In this document: positions 16,305 through 23,924 of the stretch, in pieces | How the letters are laid out: each line of letters starts with the position of its first letter | How positions within the stretch are numbered: the first letter of the stretch is position 1 | From: DATIJJ01 sp039936115 | GTDB taxonomy: Bacteria > Pseudomonadota > Gammaproteobacteria > DSM-16500 | Length of the DNA: 24,861 nucleotides | Reading direction: 5' to 3' | Assembly (NCBI GenBank): GCA_039936115.1 | Contig: JBDTIZ010000268.1 | Span: 1 to 24,861, forward strand | Made by a program: the position numbers and the translations under genes | The notes under the pieces: generated by a model | Seen by the model: the letters and a program-made list of their open reading frames with translations, nothing else | What the model was told of the DNA's origin: nothing | Databases searched by the model: none

Positions 16305-17045
16305 TTATCTTGGTAATTCTAAAACACCATTGGCTTGTGTTGCATTATCTTGCAGAATTTTCATTAAATTCGTATTCATTTCAAATTCACGTGATAACTC
16401 AATCAAGTCAGTTAAAGTTTCAACTGGATTCACATTACTGCCTTCTAATGTACCGCGTACTAATTTAATTTTGTCACTTTGCAAAACAGGTGATCCATCT
16501 AAAGTATAAAACAAACCATCAGGACCTTTTTGTAATTGCGAAATATCTGGGTTAGTTAATTTAAGACGATTGATCGTAACTGTTTGTGGTTGACCTTTTA
16601 TTTTGATTGCAACTGTGCCATCGTCACCGATGCTCATTCGTTCTGCATCACCTGGAATGCTAACAACACCACTGGTTCCTTTGACAACCTGCCCTGCGGT
16701 TGTTTTTAGCAAACCATCTTCAATATGAAAATCACCTGCGCGGGTATAACCTTCTTCTCCCGTCTTAGATATCACGCTGAAAAATCCTTTGCCTTCAATT
16801 GCGACATCTAAATCGCGTCCTGTTGTCAACATAGGTCCGTGGTCAAAGTTGGAATACGATTTATCCGTTTGTGGATACGCGCGGGTTTGAATTCCATTTT
16901 CTGATGCCTGAAATGTTTTTTTAGATTCCAGATCTTCACGAAAACCCGGGGTATTCAAATTGGAAAGGTTATTGGTGATCAGCTGCAATTTATGCATCGT
17001 ATCTTTTGCACCTGTGTTTCCAACAAATAAGGCTTTATCTATCAT
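16305..17045 (-). CDS. flgF: proximal rod protein FlgF
   Basis: Proximal rod subunit. The 246-aa protein shows LQLITNNLSNLNTPGFREDL near the N-terminus, DLDVAIEGKGFFSV in the middle and GTLEGSNVNPVETLTDLIELSREFE at the C-terminus. Its length is close to enteric FlgF and its position is the usual one between flgE and flgG. Confidence 0.97.
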   Translation of the reverse strand: MIDKALFVGNTGAKDTMHKLQLITNNLSNLNTPGFREDLESKKTFQASENGIQTRAYPQTDKSYSNFDHGPMLTTGRDLDVAIEGKGFFSVISKTGEEGYTRAGDFHIEDGLLKTTAGQVVKGTSGVVSIPGDAERMSIGDDGTVAIKIKGQPQTVTINRLKLTNPDISQLQKGPDGLFYTLDGSPVLQSDKIKLVRGTLEGSNVNPVETLTDLIELSREFEMNTNLMKILQDNATQANGVLELPR

Positions 17046-17060
17046 AAAATATCCTTAGTA

Positions 17061-18275
17061 TTACAACTTGGTGACAGTTTGCATCACTGCATTATAGGTT
17101 TGCTCAACTTGAGCATTTGCTTGAAACACATTTTGTGCATTGATCAAATTGACTAATTCCGTAGCCAAATCAACATTTGATCGTTCAAGTGACCCTTGCT
17201 TAAGATTGTTTGCACTATTCGTCGGATTAATACTAGCGGCACCTGACGTGTTTGTTTCAGCCCAAGTCGCGCCACCTAAATTTTGTAAATTTTGTGGTGA
17301 CTGAAAATTAGCGATGGCAACCTTACCCGTGACGACAGGCGGTCCATTACTATAAATAGCCGTGACCAATCCATTAGTATCAATTTGATAATTTTGAAAA
17401 GTGCCTGCTGCATAACCATCGGTTGCAAAAGGCAGTGTAGTATCAGGATTACCATATTGTGTTGTACCGGACATCGTCACAGCAATACTCATAGCTGCTG
17501 CACCCGTTGTTGGTGTATAGCCTAAACTGCTAAGGCCCGTTGAACTTGTTAGCACACCTGCTGATGAAAAAGTTAAGGTACCTGGACTTCCGCTATTCAC
17601 AACAGTTCCATTGACTGCTGAATAGACATTCCAATTATTTGCAGCCGATTTCACATAATAAAGATCGAACTTAGTAGCGTTACCTAAACTGTCATAGACT
17701 GTTGTTTGATTCGTGTAATTGTAAGAAGTCGGATCCGTAGCAGCAAATGGTGCTGTCGTTGGAACAACGTCACCCGAATTTAAATTAAGCCCGCGAGCTG
17801 TCACCGTTGTACTTGCATTAGCGGCTTGAGCTGCTGTGCTAACTTGCAAATCTGTCGGTGTTCCACCGGCTGGTATTACGCCGTTGACTGCAGCAAATCC
17901 TTGCAAGTGTTGATTGCCACTTGAAAAATAACCCGTCGCTTTATCAAATTGAAAATGACCATCTCGGCTATATGTCACTTGACCCGATGTTGCATCTTTC
18001 AACATAAAAAAACCGTTGCCGGTTATACACATATCAGAAGGAAGACCTGTGTCATCAAAACCACCGGGCTTAAAATTTTGCTGGAGACTATTTAACGTCA
18101 CACCTAAGCCAATCTGCACACCGGATGCATCATTTCCCGATGGGAAAATATCCGCAAAACTGGCAGTTGATTTTTTAAATCCTAATGTGTTTGCGTTAGC
18201 AATATTATTACTAATCACATCCATATTTGACATGGCTGCGTCCATACCCGTCGTTGCAATATTTCCCATACCCAT
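17061..18275 (-). CDS. flgE: flagellar hook protein FlgE
   Basis: Main subunit of the hook. The 404-aa protein has the N-terminus MSNMDVISNNIANANTLGFKKS, the central TSYNYTNQTTVYDSLGNATKFDLYY block, and the C-terminus GSLERSNVDLATELVNLINAQNVFQANAQ. The length is normal. It follows flgD by 30 bases and has a GGAGA ribosome binding site; ATG 18275 is chosen over the ATG two codons later because of that spacing. Confidence 0.97.
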   Translation of the reverse strand: MGMGNIATTGMDAAMSNMDVISNNIANANTLGFKKSTASFADIFPSGNDASGVQIGLGVTLNSLQQNFKPGGFDDTGLPSDMCITGNGFFMLKDATSGQVTYSRDGHFQFDKATGYFSSGNQHLQGFAAVNGVIPAGGTPTDLQVSTAAQAANASTTVTARGLNLNSGDVVPTTAPFAATDPTSYNYTNQTTVYDSLGNATKFDLYYVKSAANNWNVYSAVNGTVVNSGSPGTLTFSSAGVLTSSTGLSSLGYTPTTGAAAMSIAVTMSGTTQYGNPDTTLPFATDGYAAGTFQNYQIDTNGLVTAIYSNGPPVVTGKVAIANFQSPQNLQNLGGATWAETNTSGAASINPTNSANNLKQGSLERSNVDLATELVNLINAQNVFQANAQVEQTYNAVMQTVTKL

Positions 18276-18305
18276 GGCTAATCTCCTATTTAAAATCGAT
18301 AACAG

Positions 18306-18983
18306 TTATAATATTTTAATGATGTCACCCATATCTGTTCCGCCAAGACCATCCACATTCAAAATCACCCCACCTGTTTTTTGATTCAGTGCAACACTTT
18401 TTACAGTGAATGCGCCTGCTGTGTGCACAGGTATTGATTTACCGCCAATCATTGCGGTTGCGGAAATATTGTAAAAATCAGGATTCAGTTGTTTGCCATC
18501 GGAATTTTTTCCATCCCATTTAAAATCAAGCAATCCACCCGTTGGGGATGCGGGACATTCTATTGTTCTAACTGTTGCGCCCGTCGCATCTTTGATCGTC
18601 ACTGAAACTGACGTTGCGGGTGCTGGCAAAAAGACTGATCCACTTAAACCTTCTTCAGCCACTAAAGGTGCAATAGCGCTTGGTATCTGCACTTTTTTGC
18701 CGATTAACTGGGTTGCTTCCAATACTTGGCTATTACCTAATGTGGTATTCACACTTTTAGAAAGCGCATTCAACGTATTTTGCATATCCTTAGATGCGCT
18801 AATCGTGCTGATTTCAGCCATTTGTTGCAAAATAGCGCTGCTATCCGATGGATGCATTGGATTTTGATTTTTCATTTGCGCCAAAAACAACTTAATAAAA
18901 TCATCTGGCGACAATTGTTTAGGTTGTAACTTGGGCTCAGAATCAAGAACTGCTTGTGAACCACCTATAGGATCAACAGCCAT
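18306..18983 (-). CDS. flgD: hook-capping protein FlgD
   Basis: Scaffold cap needed for hook assembly; it is not part of the finished organelle. The 225-aa protein carries the conserved LFLAQMKNQNP motif (about 32-42) and QMAEISTISASKDMQNTLNAL. The C-terminal Ig-like and tudor-like part includes TIKDATGATVRTIECPASPTGGLLDFKWDGKNSDG. The length is standard. It follows flgC by 9 bases. Confidence 0.97.
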   Translation of the reverse strand: MAVDPIGGSQAVLDSEPKLQPKQLSPDDFIKLFLAQMKNQNPMHPSDSSAILQQMAEISTISASKDMQNTLNALSKSVNTTLGNSQVLEATQLIGKKVQIPSAIAPLVAEEGLSGSVFLPAPATSVSVTIKDATGATVRTIECPASPTGGLLDFKWDGKNSDGKQLNPDFYNISATAMIGGKSIPVHTAGAFTVKSVALNQKTGGVILNVDGLGGTDMGDIIKIL

Positions 18984-18992
18984 AAGTTATCC

Positions 18993-19427
18993 TCACTCTT
19001 TAATTGCGTTTAATGATTGGATGAGCAAATCTTTTGTTGTATTCATCACCTGAATATTCGCTTCATACTCTTTTGATGCATCAATCATATTTGTCATTTG
19101 TTCAATCGGATTGACGTCGGTTACATAAACAAACCCATCTTGGTTGGCCATAGGATTATCTGGCTCGTATCGTTTATCTAATGGTTTTTTACTTTTTGAT
19201 ATTTCAGTAACGCGTACACCACCAATCGGTTGATCATCTGGATTCAATCCAGGTACTTTTTGTGTTACTTCACTAAAAATAGGTGTTTTTGTACGGTAGG
19301 TAGAAGCTTCAGTACCTCCCACGCTGCCTGCGTTCGCCAAATTACTGGCGATGGTATTCATTCGAATACTTTGCGCACTCATGCCGCTTGCGGCGTTGGT
19401 GAGTATTCTTTCCATAGAATCTGTCAT
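18993..19427 (-). CDS. flgC: proximal rod protein FlgC
   Basis: Proximal rod subunit. The 144-aa protein has SAQSIRMNTIASNLANAGSV at the N-terminus and YVTDVNPIEQMTNMIDASKEYEANIQVMN at the C-terminus, both diagnostic. The ribosome binding site GGAGA overlaps the flgB stop codon, so the two genes are translationally coupled. Confidence 0.97.
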   Translation of the reverse strand: MTDSMERILTNAASGMSAQSIRMNTIASNLANAGSVGGTEASTYRTKTPIFSEVTQKVPGLNPDDQPIGGVRVTEISKSKKPLDKRYEPDNPMANQDGFVYVTDVNPIEQMTNMIDASKEYEANIQVMNTTKDLLIQSLNAIKE

Positions 19428-19429
19428 AA

Positions 19430-19819
19430 CTAATCTCCTTTAATTGCTTTCATCAACTGTTCGGATTTATTTTGAATGAAAGTTAAATTAACCTGATAAT
19501 GCAATGCATTTTCGATAAAATCTTTGCGTTCGATATCTGGATCTACTGTATTTCCATCCAGACTTTTTTGATTTGGGACGCGATACATAACCTGTTCGCC
19601 ACCGCCTAATTCAGTGATCGGTTGTAAATGATTTTTATCCGTGATGGCAAGAGAATTGCTGTCTTGGCCGGATGCTTCTTGTTTCAGCACTTTTTGAAAA
19701 TCAATATCCCGCGCTTTAAAATTAGGGGTACTGCTGTTCACGACGTTGTTACTCAGTAATACCGAACGATCTTCAGATAACTTTAAGGCTTTTTCTGATA
19801 ATCCAAAAATACTATCCAT
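19430..19819 (-). CDS. flgB: proximal rod protein FlgB
   Basis: Proximal rod subunit and first gene of the long hook-basal body run. The conserved parts are LSNNVVNSSTPNFKARDIDFQKVL and the C-terminal NALHYQVNLTFIQNKSEQLMKAIKG. I choose ATG 19819 (129 aa) because GGGAG lies eight bases upstream; a TTG at 19834 extends the frame but overlaps that site. Two promoter-like motifs, sigma-54 and sigma-28, lie upstream. Confidence 0.97.
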   Translation of the reverse strand: MDSIFGLSEKALKLSEDRSVLLSNNVVNSSTPNFKARDIDFQKVLKQEASGQDSNSLAITDKNHLQPITELGGGEQVMYRVPNQKSLDGNTVDPDIERKDFIENALHYQVNLTFIQNKSEQLMKAIKGD

Positions 19820-19858
19820 GTTATTAGCTCCCAAATTTCTTTATTTGCCATTTAACTA

Positions 19859-19875
19859 ATGCAAAATTCATGCCA
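19859..19875 (-). promoter_or_regulatory. sigma-54 promoter upstream of flgB
   Basis: The minus strand reads TGGCATG-AATT-TTGCA, the sigma-54 pattern with one mismatch and exact -24/-12 spacing. Transcription would start near 19849, about 30 bases before ATG 19819. It is almost identical to the flgI promoter (TGGCATG-AAAT-TTGCA). Confidence 0.87.
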
Positions 19876-19954
19876 AGTGTTTTTATAGCGCAAAAAAAGT
19901 GAGAGATTGAAAAAATAAGGCTTTTATTGATCATTTTGAAACAATTAGCGGCCA

Positions 19955-19981
19955 TTATCGGCCGAACTTAAAAAAACTTAA
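19955..19981 (-). promoter_or_regulatory. putative sigma-28 (FliA) promoter upstream of flgB
   Basis: The minus strand has TTAAGTTT (19981-19974), an 11-base spacer and GCCGATAA (19962-19955). That is 7/8 and 8/8 to the FliA consensus TAAAGTTT-N11-GCCGATAA, the best sigma-28 match in the window. It would start a leader of about 130 bases running through the sigma-54 site into flgB. The -10 also overlaps a CGGCC/GGCCG palindrome (19949-19964), which might be an operator or coincidence. Confidence 0.6.
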
Positions 19982-19990
19982 ATAAAAATT

Positions 19991-20025
19991 ATTGCCGGAT
20001 ATGGCAATGTTTGCCGTGTTATAAT
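19991..20025 (+). promoter_or_regulatory. putative promoter with TTGCC/GGCAA half-sites for the small exported protein
   Basis: A perfect TATAAT lies at 20020-20025, about 30 bases before ATG 20055. There is no good -35 at the right distance. In its place stand alternating half-sites TTGCC (19992), GGCAA (20003) and TTGCC (20011), forming two overlapping inverted repeats. This looks like a regulator-dependent promoter; the regulator is unknown. Confidence 0.45.
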
Positions 20026-20054
20026 TTAAATAGTAGAAAGTGAGGAAAAATGCC

Positions 20055-20393
20055 ATGAAAATGCGAAGTTACGTTAAGTTTATTTGCCTGGTGACTCTTT
20101 TTTTCATGTTACCTATTTTATCAGTGAGGGCCGATCCGCCTATTATTGTGAACAACAATAACAACAATAATACAGGCGCGGGTGGAAACTCGTGCAACAA
20201 TAACGTGACCACTGACCCACGCGTCCCGCCAGCGGGTGTCTATAGCACGCGAAATGGCAATGGAACATCTAATACTATTTACACGACGGGTGAAACCAAG
20301 CCTTACATTGTCGATAATAATTGTAATTCGAATGCGTATCCGTCAGCAGTGCAGCCTAATGTGTATGTTCAACCGCGGTTTCATAGGCGGTAA
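20055..20393 (+). CDS. small exported Asn-rich protein of unknown function
   Basis: I do not recognise this protein. It is 112 aa from ATG 20055, which has a GAGGAAA ribosome binding site; an in-frame GTG at 20040 lies inside that site. A signal peptide (VKFICLVTLFFMLPILSVRA) is followed by a mature part of about 85 residues rich in Asn, Pro, Thr and Tyr, including a run of seven Asn. Two Cys occur in similar contexts (NSCNNN and NNCNSN). No membrane segment follows. It diverges from flgB across a 235-bp region. The composition suggests a disordered or surface protein. A flagellar link is only positional. Confidence 0.7.
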   Translation: MKMRSYVKFICLVTLFFMLPILSVRADPPIIVNNNNNNNTGAGGNSCNNNVTTDPRVPPAGVYSTRNGNGTSNTIYTTGETKPYIVDNNCNSNAYPSAVQPNVYVQPRFHRR

Positions 20394-20463
20394 TTGGCGA
20401 TCTTTCAGGAACAGCCTTTGTAGAGACGCCCGGACAAGTGTATAGGAAATGGTATGCTTTATA

Positions 20464-20701
20464 GCTGTCATCCTGCACTTTAATCCCGCTGTCATCACTC
20501 ACTTGAATCCCGCTGTCATCACGCACTTTAAACTTCTGTCACCCCGCACTTGTTGCGGGGTCCGGGCTTTAAATAATAAAAAAATACATTTTATTTTTTT
20601 AACGACTTTTTTATGTTTTTTATTCCGGACCCCGCAACAAGTGCGGGGTGACAGTGGGATTAAAGTGCGAGGCGACAGAAGTTTAAAGTGCCAAGCGACA
20701 G
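20464..20701. repeat. 24-bp tandem repeat array folded into an inverted repeat
   Basis: This fills most of the 410-bp gene-free stretch 20394-20803. On the left, three direct 24-bp units (20464-20487, 20488-20511, 20512-20535) share GCTGTCATC and a CACTT core, and run into a 30-bp arm (20536-20565). That arm is repeated exactly inverted at 20625-20654. On the right follow inverted units at 20655-20678 and 20679-20701. Each 30-bp arm also holds its own hairpin, CCCCGCA-CTTGT-TGCGGGG. The 59-bp centre is very AT-rich. No coding sequence is credible here. It may stop transcription between the fliT end and the divergent gene. Confidence 0.85.
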
Positions 20702-20714
20702 TGGAGGGGCTAGA

Positions 20715-20740
20715 AGATCCTTCGCTTCGCTCAGGATGAC
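20715..20740. repeat. short dispersed palindromic motif
   Basis: The stretch contains ATCCT-TCGCTTCGCTC-AGGAT, a hairpin-forming sequence. Its reverse strand reads as CHPERSEGSS in one frame, a peptide familiar from spurious ORFs over dispersed repeats in many bacterial genomes. It adjoins the 24-bp array, suggesting a repeat hot spot. The remaining bases 20741-20803 show only a small ATGACA/TGTCAT hairpin. Confidence 0.65.
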
Positions 20741-20803
20741 ACAACAATGTCATGTCCCTCCAGTCACCTTAGCGCGCCTACAAAGCGTATATAATGCAGA
20801 AAT

Positions 20804-21115
20804 CTAGATTTGATTATTATAATCAATCAATTTATGAAAATTCGAAAGACTGCTCTTGATCAACTCAAGCTCTTCTTTCATTTTATTCATAATTTTTTGA
20901 TCTTTTTGATAGAGATTAGTCAGATAATTTTCTAATGCTTTTTTATCAGCACTCACTGGAATCATCGACATTAATTGTTTTAAGCACTGTAAACGCTGCG
21001 TGATCAAATTATTCGTATCCGTAAAATCATTCTGATTGATTTTTTTTTCAATATCTTGAGTCAACATTTCGATAGTTTTTTTTAATTGAATCACTTCTAT
21101 CTCAGTTCCAGACAT
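20804..21115 (-). CDS. fliT: small helical protein, probable FliT-like flagellar chaperone
   Basis: The 103-aa protein is all-alpha, charged, and without signal peptide or membrane segment. Its position 12 bases after fliS is where FliT, the export chaperone for FliD, normally lies, and its size and helical pattern (ITQRLQCLKQLMSMIP, then LYQKDQKIMNKMKEEL) fit. FliT sequences are weakly conserved, so the call is mainly by context. It is the last gene of the fliC-fliD-fliS group before the repeat region. Confidence 0.6.
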   Translation of the reverse strand: MSGTEIEVIQLKKTIEMLTQDIEKKINQNDFTDTNNLITQRLQCLKQLMSMIPVSADKKALENYLTNLYQKDQKIMNKMKEELELIKSSLSNFHKLIDYNNQI

Positions 21116-21127
21116 TGTTATATTCCT

Positions 21128-21514
21128 TTATGAGGGGGTAGCAATTTGATCCCATCCTGACTTAATGTTAGAAAGCACTGCATGCGCATGATCTAAATAC
21201 TCAATATCATTTTTTAATGTAGCTTGTAATAAACTTTTTTCCAAATGATTGTAGATTGATTCTAATAGAACAGCTAATTCCTTTGTTTGTTGCTCTTCTA
21301 CATTTAAGCATGTACGCAAATAATTTATGATATCGGCAGCTTTTGAAATAGCATGATGCTTTTTCTTAATATCTTTATTGACGATATGTGCTTTTGCTAA
21401 TTGAATATGCTGCAAACATTTATCAATTAACATTTGAATTAAGCGATGATTTGAAGCTGTCATCACTTCTGTGTCTAACTCAATATCGGTATAAATTTGA
21501 TTTGGATTATTCAT
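21128..21514 (-). CDS. fliS: flagellin export chaperone FliS
   Basis: Cytoplasmic chaperone that binds the C-terminus of flagellin and prevents early polymerisation. The 128-aa protein shows the family pattern: MTASNHRLIQMLIDKCLQHI, a lysine-containing helix with KKKHHAISKAADIINYLRTCLN, and a final ending in SGWDQI. The usual SP in tASP is replaced by SN. It lies 26 bases after fliD. Confidence 0.93.
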   Translation of the reverse strand: MNNPNQIYTDIELDTEVMTASNHRLIQMLIDKCLQHIQLAKAHIVNKDIKKKHHAISKAADIINYLRTCLNVEEQQTKELAVLLESIYNHLEKSLLQATLKNDIEYLDHAHAVLSNIKSGWDQIATPS

Positions 21515-21540
21515 ATGCTTGCTGCCTTTAGCTAATTAGT

Positions 21541-22956
21541 TTAGTGGTTTCCGCTCATTGCTTGCATTTGTTGATATAAATAATTACTTGTAAATTGCAT
21601 GCCCTGCAGCATGACAGAGAGCGCTGCATATTTATAGGTAAGATCCGATTTCATTTTATCTATCTTGTCATTTTCATCAGAAATTCGTAACGTTAATTTT
21701 GATAACTCTTTATTAGCTGTTATCAAACCTCCACTCTTGGAATCATTAAGTGCTCTCCAGACCGATCCAGTACCTGTGTTAAGCGCATTATTTAAAACTC
21801 CAGACAAAACCCCAGCTTGACTATCGAATAACTGCGTTTGTGTCGTTGTGAAATTATTGGTTAACGCGGTAGATAACACCGCTGAATCCACTTGTAATTT
21901 TCCAGTGATATAAGAAATTGTAGTTCCTCCATTTGCCAAAGTCACTGGCACAGTCTGAGTTGTTGTATTTGGCACAACACCAATTCCTTGTAACACTGTC
22001 GAATTCATTGATTTCGACAAACTAGATTGAATCAACTGTAAATTATGATCTGGTGTTGGTAACTGAGCTTGTGCTTGTCCAATCAATGAAATCAGTTGAT
22101 TATAAGCAGTCACTACATTTTGGACTGCTGTCGATACTGTACTCACTTGATTATTCGGAGTAAGACTTATGTTAGTATCGCCAATCGCTAATAAACTAAT
22201 GCTAAGTCCATGGATGATATTGGTATTTGTCGGTTCTTTATAAGCTAAAGTGTCTAACGTAAATTCCGCATCTGCAGCCGTCGTCAAGACAGTAGCCGTA
22301 CCGCCCACGCCTGTTGATACGCTAAGACTGTTTGCACCAGCTCCAGATTCAGTGATGTTGACTTGATTTTCTATACCCGTCTGATTAGACGAAATAATTA
22401 ATTTATATCCGCTGGTTGTCGAAACTACCGAAGCCGCAACACCGATATGATTAATATTTGCAGTATTGTTAATGTTTTCTGCTATCATTTGCAGCGTATC
22501 GGTAGCGCCAATATTGACATTAAAACTTGCCGTGGGAGAACCAATAGGACCGATTGAAAAACCCACAGTTTCCGTAATATTCCGCACAGCAGTAGGACTT
22601 GTATAAGCAGCTGAAGCAACACTTGAACCTTGCGCAAGAGCCGTCACATGCAACGCATGCGTGCCCGGAGAAACAGTACCAATAGTTTGTGCGCTAGCAA
22701 TACCAGTATTTGAAAGACCCACCTGAAAACTTGGATTAAATGATGTTTGTAATTGCGTCAACATGGTTTGATACGATGCGACCAATTGTTGTATTTGCCC
22801 ATAAAGACTAATCTGAGTTTTTAAATCTGTTTGTGATTTAGTAAGCTGAGTAACGACAGGTTGTGTGTTTTTATCAATGATAGCTTTTTCGCGCATCATC
22901 TGTTGTTGCACAAATTGATCGATATTCAGTGAACCAATCCAAGACGTATCCGACAT
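21541..22956 (-). CDS. fliD: filament cap protein FliD (HAP2)
   Basis: Cap at the filament tip that inserts flagellin monomers. The 471-aa protein has N-terminal coiled-coil heptads (about 15-80), the conserved stretch PGTHALHVTALAQGSSVAS, the flagellin-hook IN domain region (GSPTASFNVNIGATDTLQMIAENIN) and a C-terminal coiled coil (LTLRISDENDKIDKMKSDLTYKYAAL). Its length matches enteric FliD. It follows the flagellin gene after a hairpin terminator. Confidence 0.95.
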   Translation of the reverse strand: MSDTSWIGSLNIDQFVQQQMMREKAIIDKNTQPVVTQLTKSQTDLKTQISLYGQIQQLVASYQTMLTQLQTSFNPSFQVGLSNTGIASAQTIGTVSPGTHALHVTALAQGSSVASAAYTSPTAVRNITETVGFSIGPIGSPTASFNVNIGATDTLQMIAENINNTANINHIGVAASVVSTTSGYKLIISSNQTGIENQVNITESGAGANSLSVSTGVGGTATVLTTAADAEFTLDTLAYKEPTNTNIIHGLSISLLAIGDTNISLTPNNQVSTVSTAVQNVVTAYNQLISLIGQAQAQLPTPDHNLQLIQSSLSKSMNSTVLQGIGVVPNTTTQTVPVTLANGGTTISYITGKLQVDSAVLSTALTNNFTTTQTQLFDSQAGVLSGVLNNALNTGTGSVWRALNDSKSGGLITANKELSKLTLRISDENDKIDKMKSDLTYKYAALSVMLQGMQFTSNYLYQQMQAMSGNH

Positions 22957-22979
22957 AATTTATCCTCACTTTTTACTAC

Positions 22980-23010
22980 AAAACACGGGGCTGTGATGGC
23001 CCCGTGTTTT
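22980..23010. terminator. rho-independent terminator between fliC and fliD
   Basis: A 12-bp perfect stem (22980-22991 with 22999-23010, GC-rich core ACGGGGC/GCCCCGT) around a 7-base loop, ending in a T run. It lies just after the fliC stop on the minus strand. It would end most flagellin transcripts while letting a fraction read into fliD, since no separate fliD promoter was found. Confidence 0.9.
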
Positions 23011-23021
23011 TTTCTAAACAA

Positions 23022-23852
23022 CTAGCCTTTCAATAATTGCATTACCATATTTGGCACTGCATTCGCTTGCGCCAACATGGCAATACTTGCTTGAGTTAAG
23101 ATATTGTACTTCGCTTGATTTGAACTTTCTGCAGCGAAATCCGCATCAAAGATACGAGATTTTGCAGCATCAAGACTGGTAGCAATACTATTATCAACTG
23201 CAACAGCCGCCGTTAAGTTTGTTTCACTTGCACCTAAGGTTGCTAATCCAGTTGTTACTGCAGTAATACCATTTAAAGTACTAAGTGCAGATTGAGCACC
23301 CGATTGACTTGTCAGAACAAGTGAAGAAATGCTTAATCCACTTGAACCTGTCGTCAAATTGTTTAAGGTGATGCTCAAACGATCGTTGGAGGTATTATTA
23401 CTACCAACTTGGATGCTCACAGAACCCGTCGATCCATCTAACAAGTTAACACCGTTAAATGAAGTCGTTGCTGCAACACGTCCAATTTCACTTAATAGCT
23501 TGCCGAATTGCGTGTCAAGGTTATTAAGCTGCGTCGATGAATATGTGCCGGTTGATGCTTGAGTTGCTAGTGTGGTCATCTGTCCTAACAAGTTTGAGAT
23601 GTCGTTCATCGCGCTTTGTGCTGTTTGTACTAATGAGATACCGTCGTTACCATTTCTAGCACCTTGTCTCAAAGAGTTCGAGGTGTTCAACATGCTTGTA
23701 CTAATTGCCAAACCCGCTGGGTCATCAGCAGCGTTGTTAATGCGGCTACCAGATGATAAGCGTTGTAATGCTTGCGACAATTTCGCTTGGTTATCCGTTA
23801 GATAATTTTGGGCCAATAGCGAATTGACGTTCGTATTAATAACAAATGACAT
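23022..23852 (-). CDS. fliC: flagellin
   Basis: Filament subunit. The N-terminal D0/D1 part has TNVNSLLAQNYL and ALQRLSSGSRINNAADDPAGLAIS; the C-terminal part has RIFDADFAAESSNQAKYNILTQASIAMLAQAN. At 276 aa it is short: the middle contains little beyond D1, so the surface-exposed D2/D3 domains are essentially absent. No Cys is present. A strong AAAGGAGA ribosome binding site precedes the ATG, and a sigma-28-type promoter lies at 23893-23919. Only one flagellin gene is in the window. Confidence 0.98.
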   Translation of the reverse strand: MSFVINTNVNSLLAQNYLTDNQAKLSQALQRLSSGSRINNAADDPAGLAISTSMLNTSNSLRQGARNGNDGISLVQTAQSAMNDISNLLGQMTTLATQASTGTYSSTQLNNLDTQFGKLLSEIGRVAATTSFNGVNLLDGSTGSVSIQVGSNNTSNDRLSITLNNLTTGSSGLSISSLVLTSQSGAQSALSTLNGITAVTTGLATLGASETNLTAAVAVDNSIATSLDAAKSRIFDADFAAESSNQAKYNILTQASIAMLAQANAVPNMVMQLLKG

Positions 23853-23892
23853 GGCTGTTCTCCTTTGATTAATTTTGATGTCCCCACATTAC

Positions 23893-23919
23893 CTATCGAC
23901 ACATTTATAAGATTCTTAA
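23893..23919 (-). promoter_or_regulatory. sigma-28 (FliA) promoter of the flagellin gene
   Basis: The minus strand has TTAAGAAT (23919-23912), an 11-base spacer and GTCGATAG (23900-23893), against TAAAGTTT-N11-GCCGATAA. It sits in the 72-bp gap between fliK and fliC and shares the TTAAG start of the -35 with the flgB and flgM motifs. Flagellin is the classic FliA target. Confidence 0.75.
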
Positions 23920-23924
23920 ATTAT

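Noticed and set aside
20002..20015. TGGCAATGTTTGCC as a plus-strand sigma-54 promoter
   Set aside because: The GG and GC elements are two bases too close; the segment is better read as an inverted repeat.
20464..20701. CRISPR array
   Set aside because: Units follow each other directly with a 24-bp period and no unique spacers, then invert; no cas gene is nearby.
20499..20753. Minus-strand reading frame with CHPERSEGSS, and plus-strand frames over the same region
   Set aside because: They are translations of the palindromic repeats, have repeated peptides and no ribosome binding site; this peptide is a familiar spurious product of dispersed repeats.
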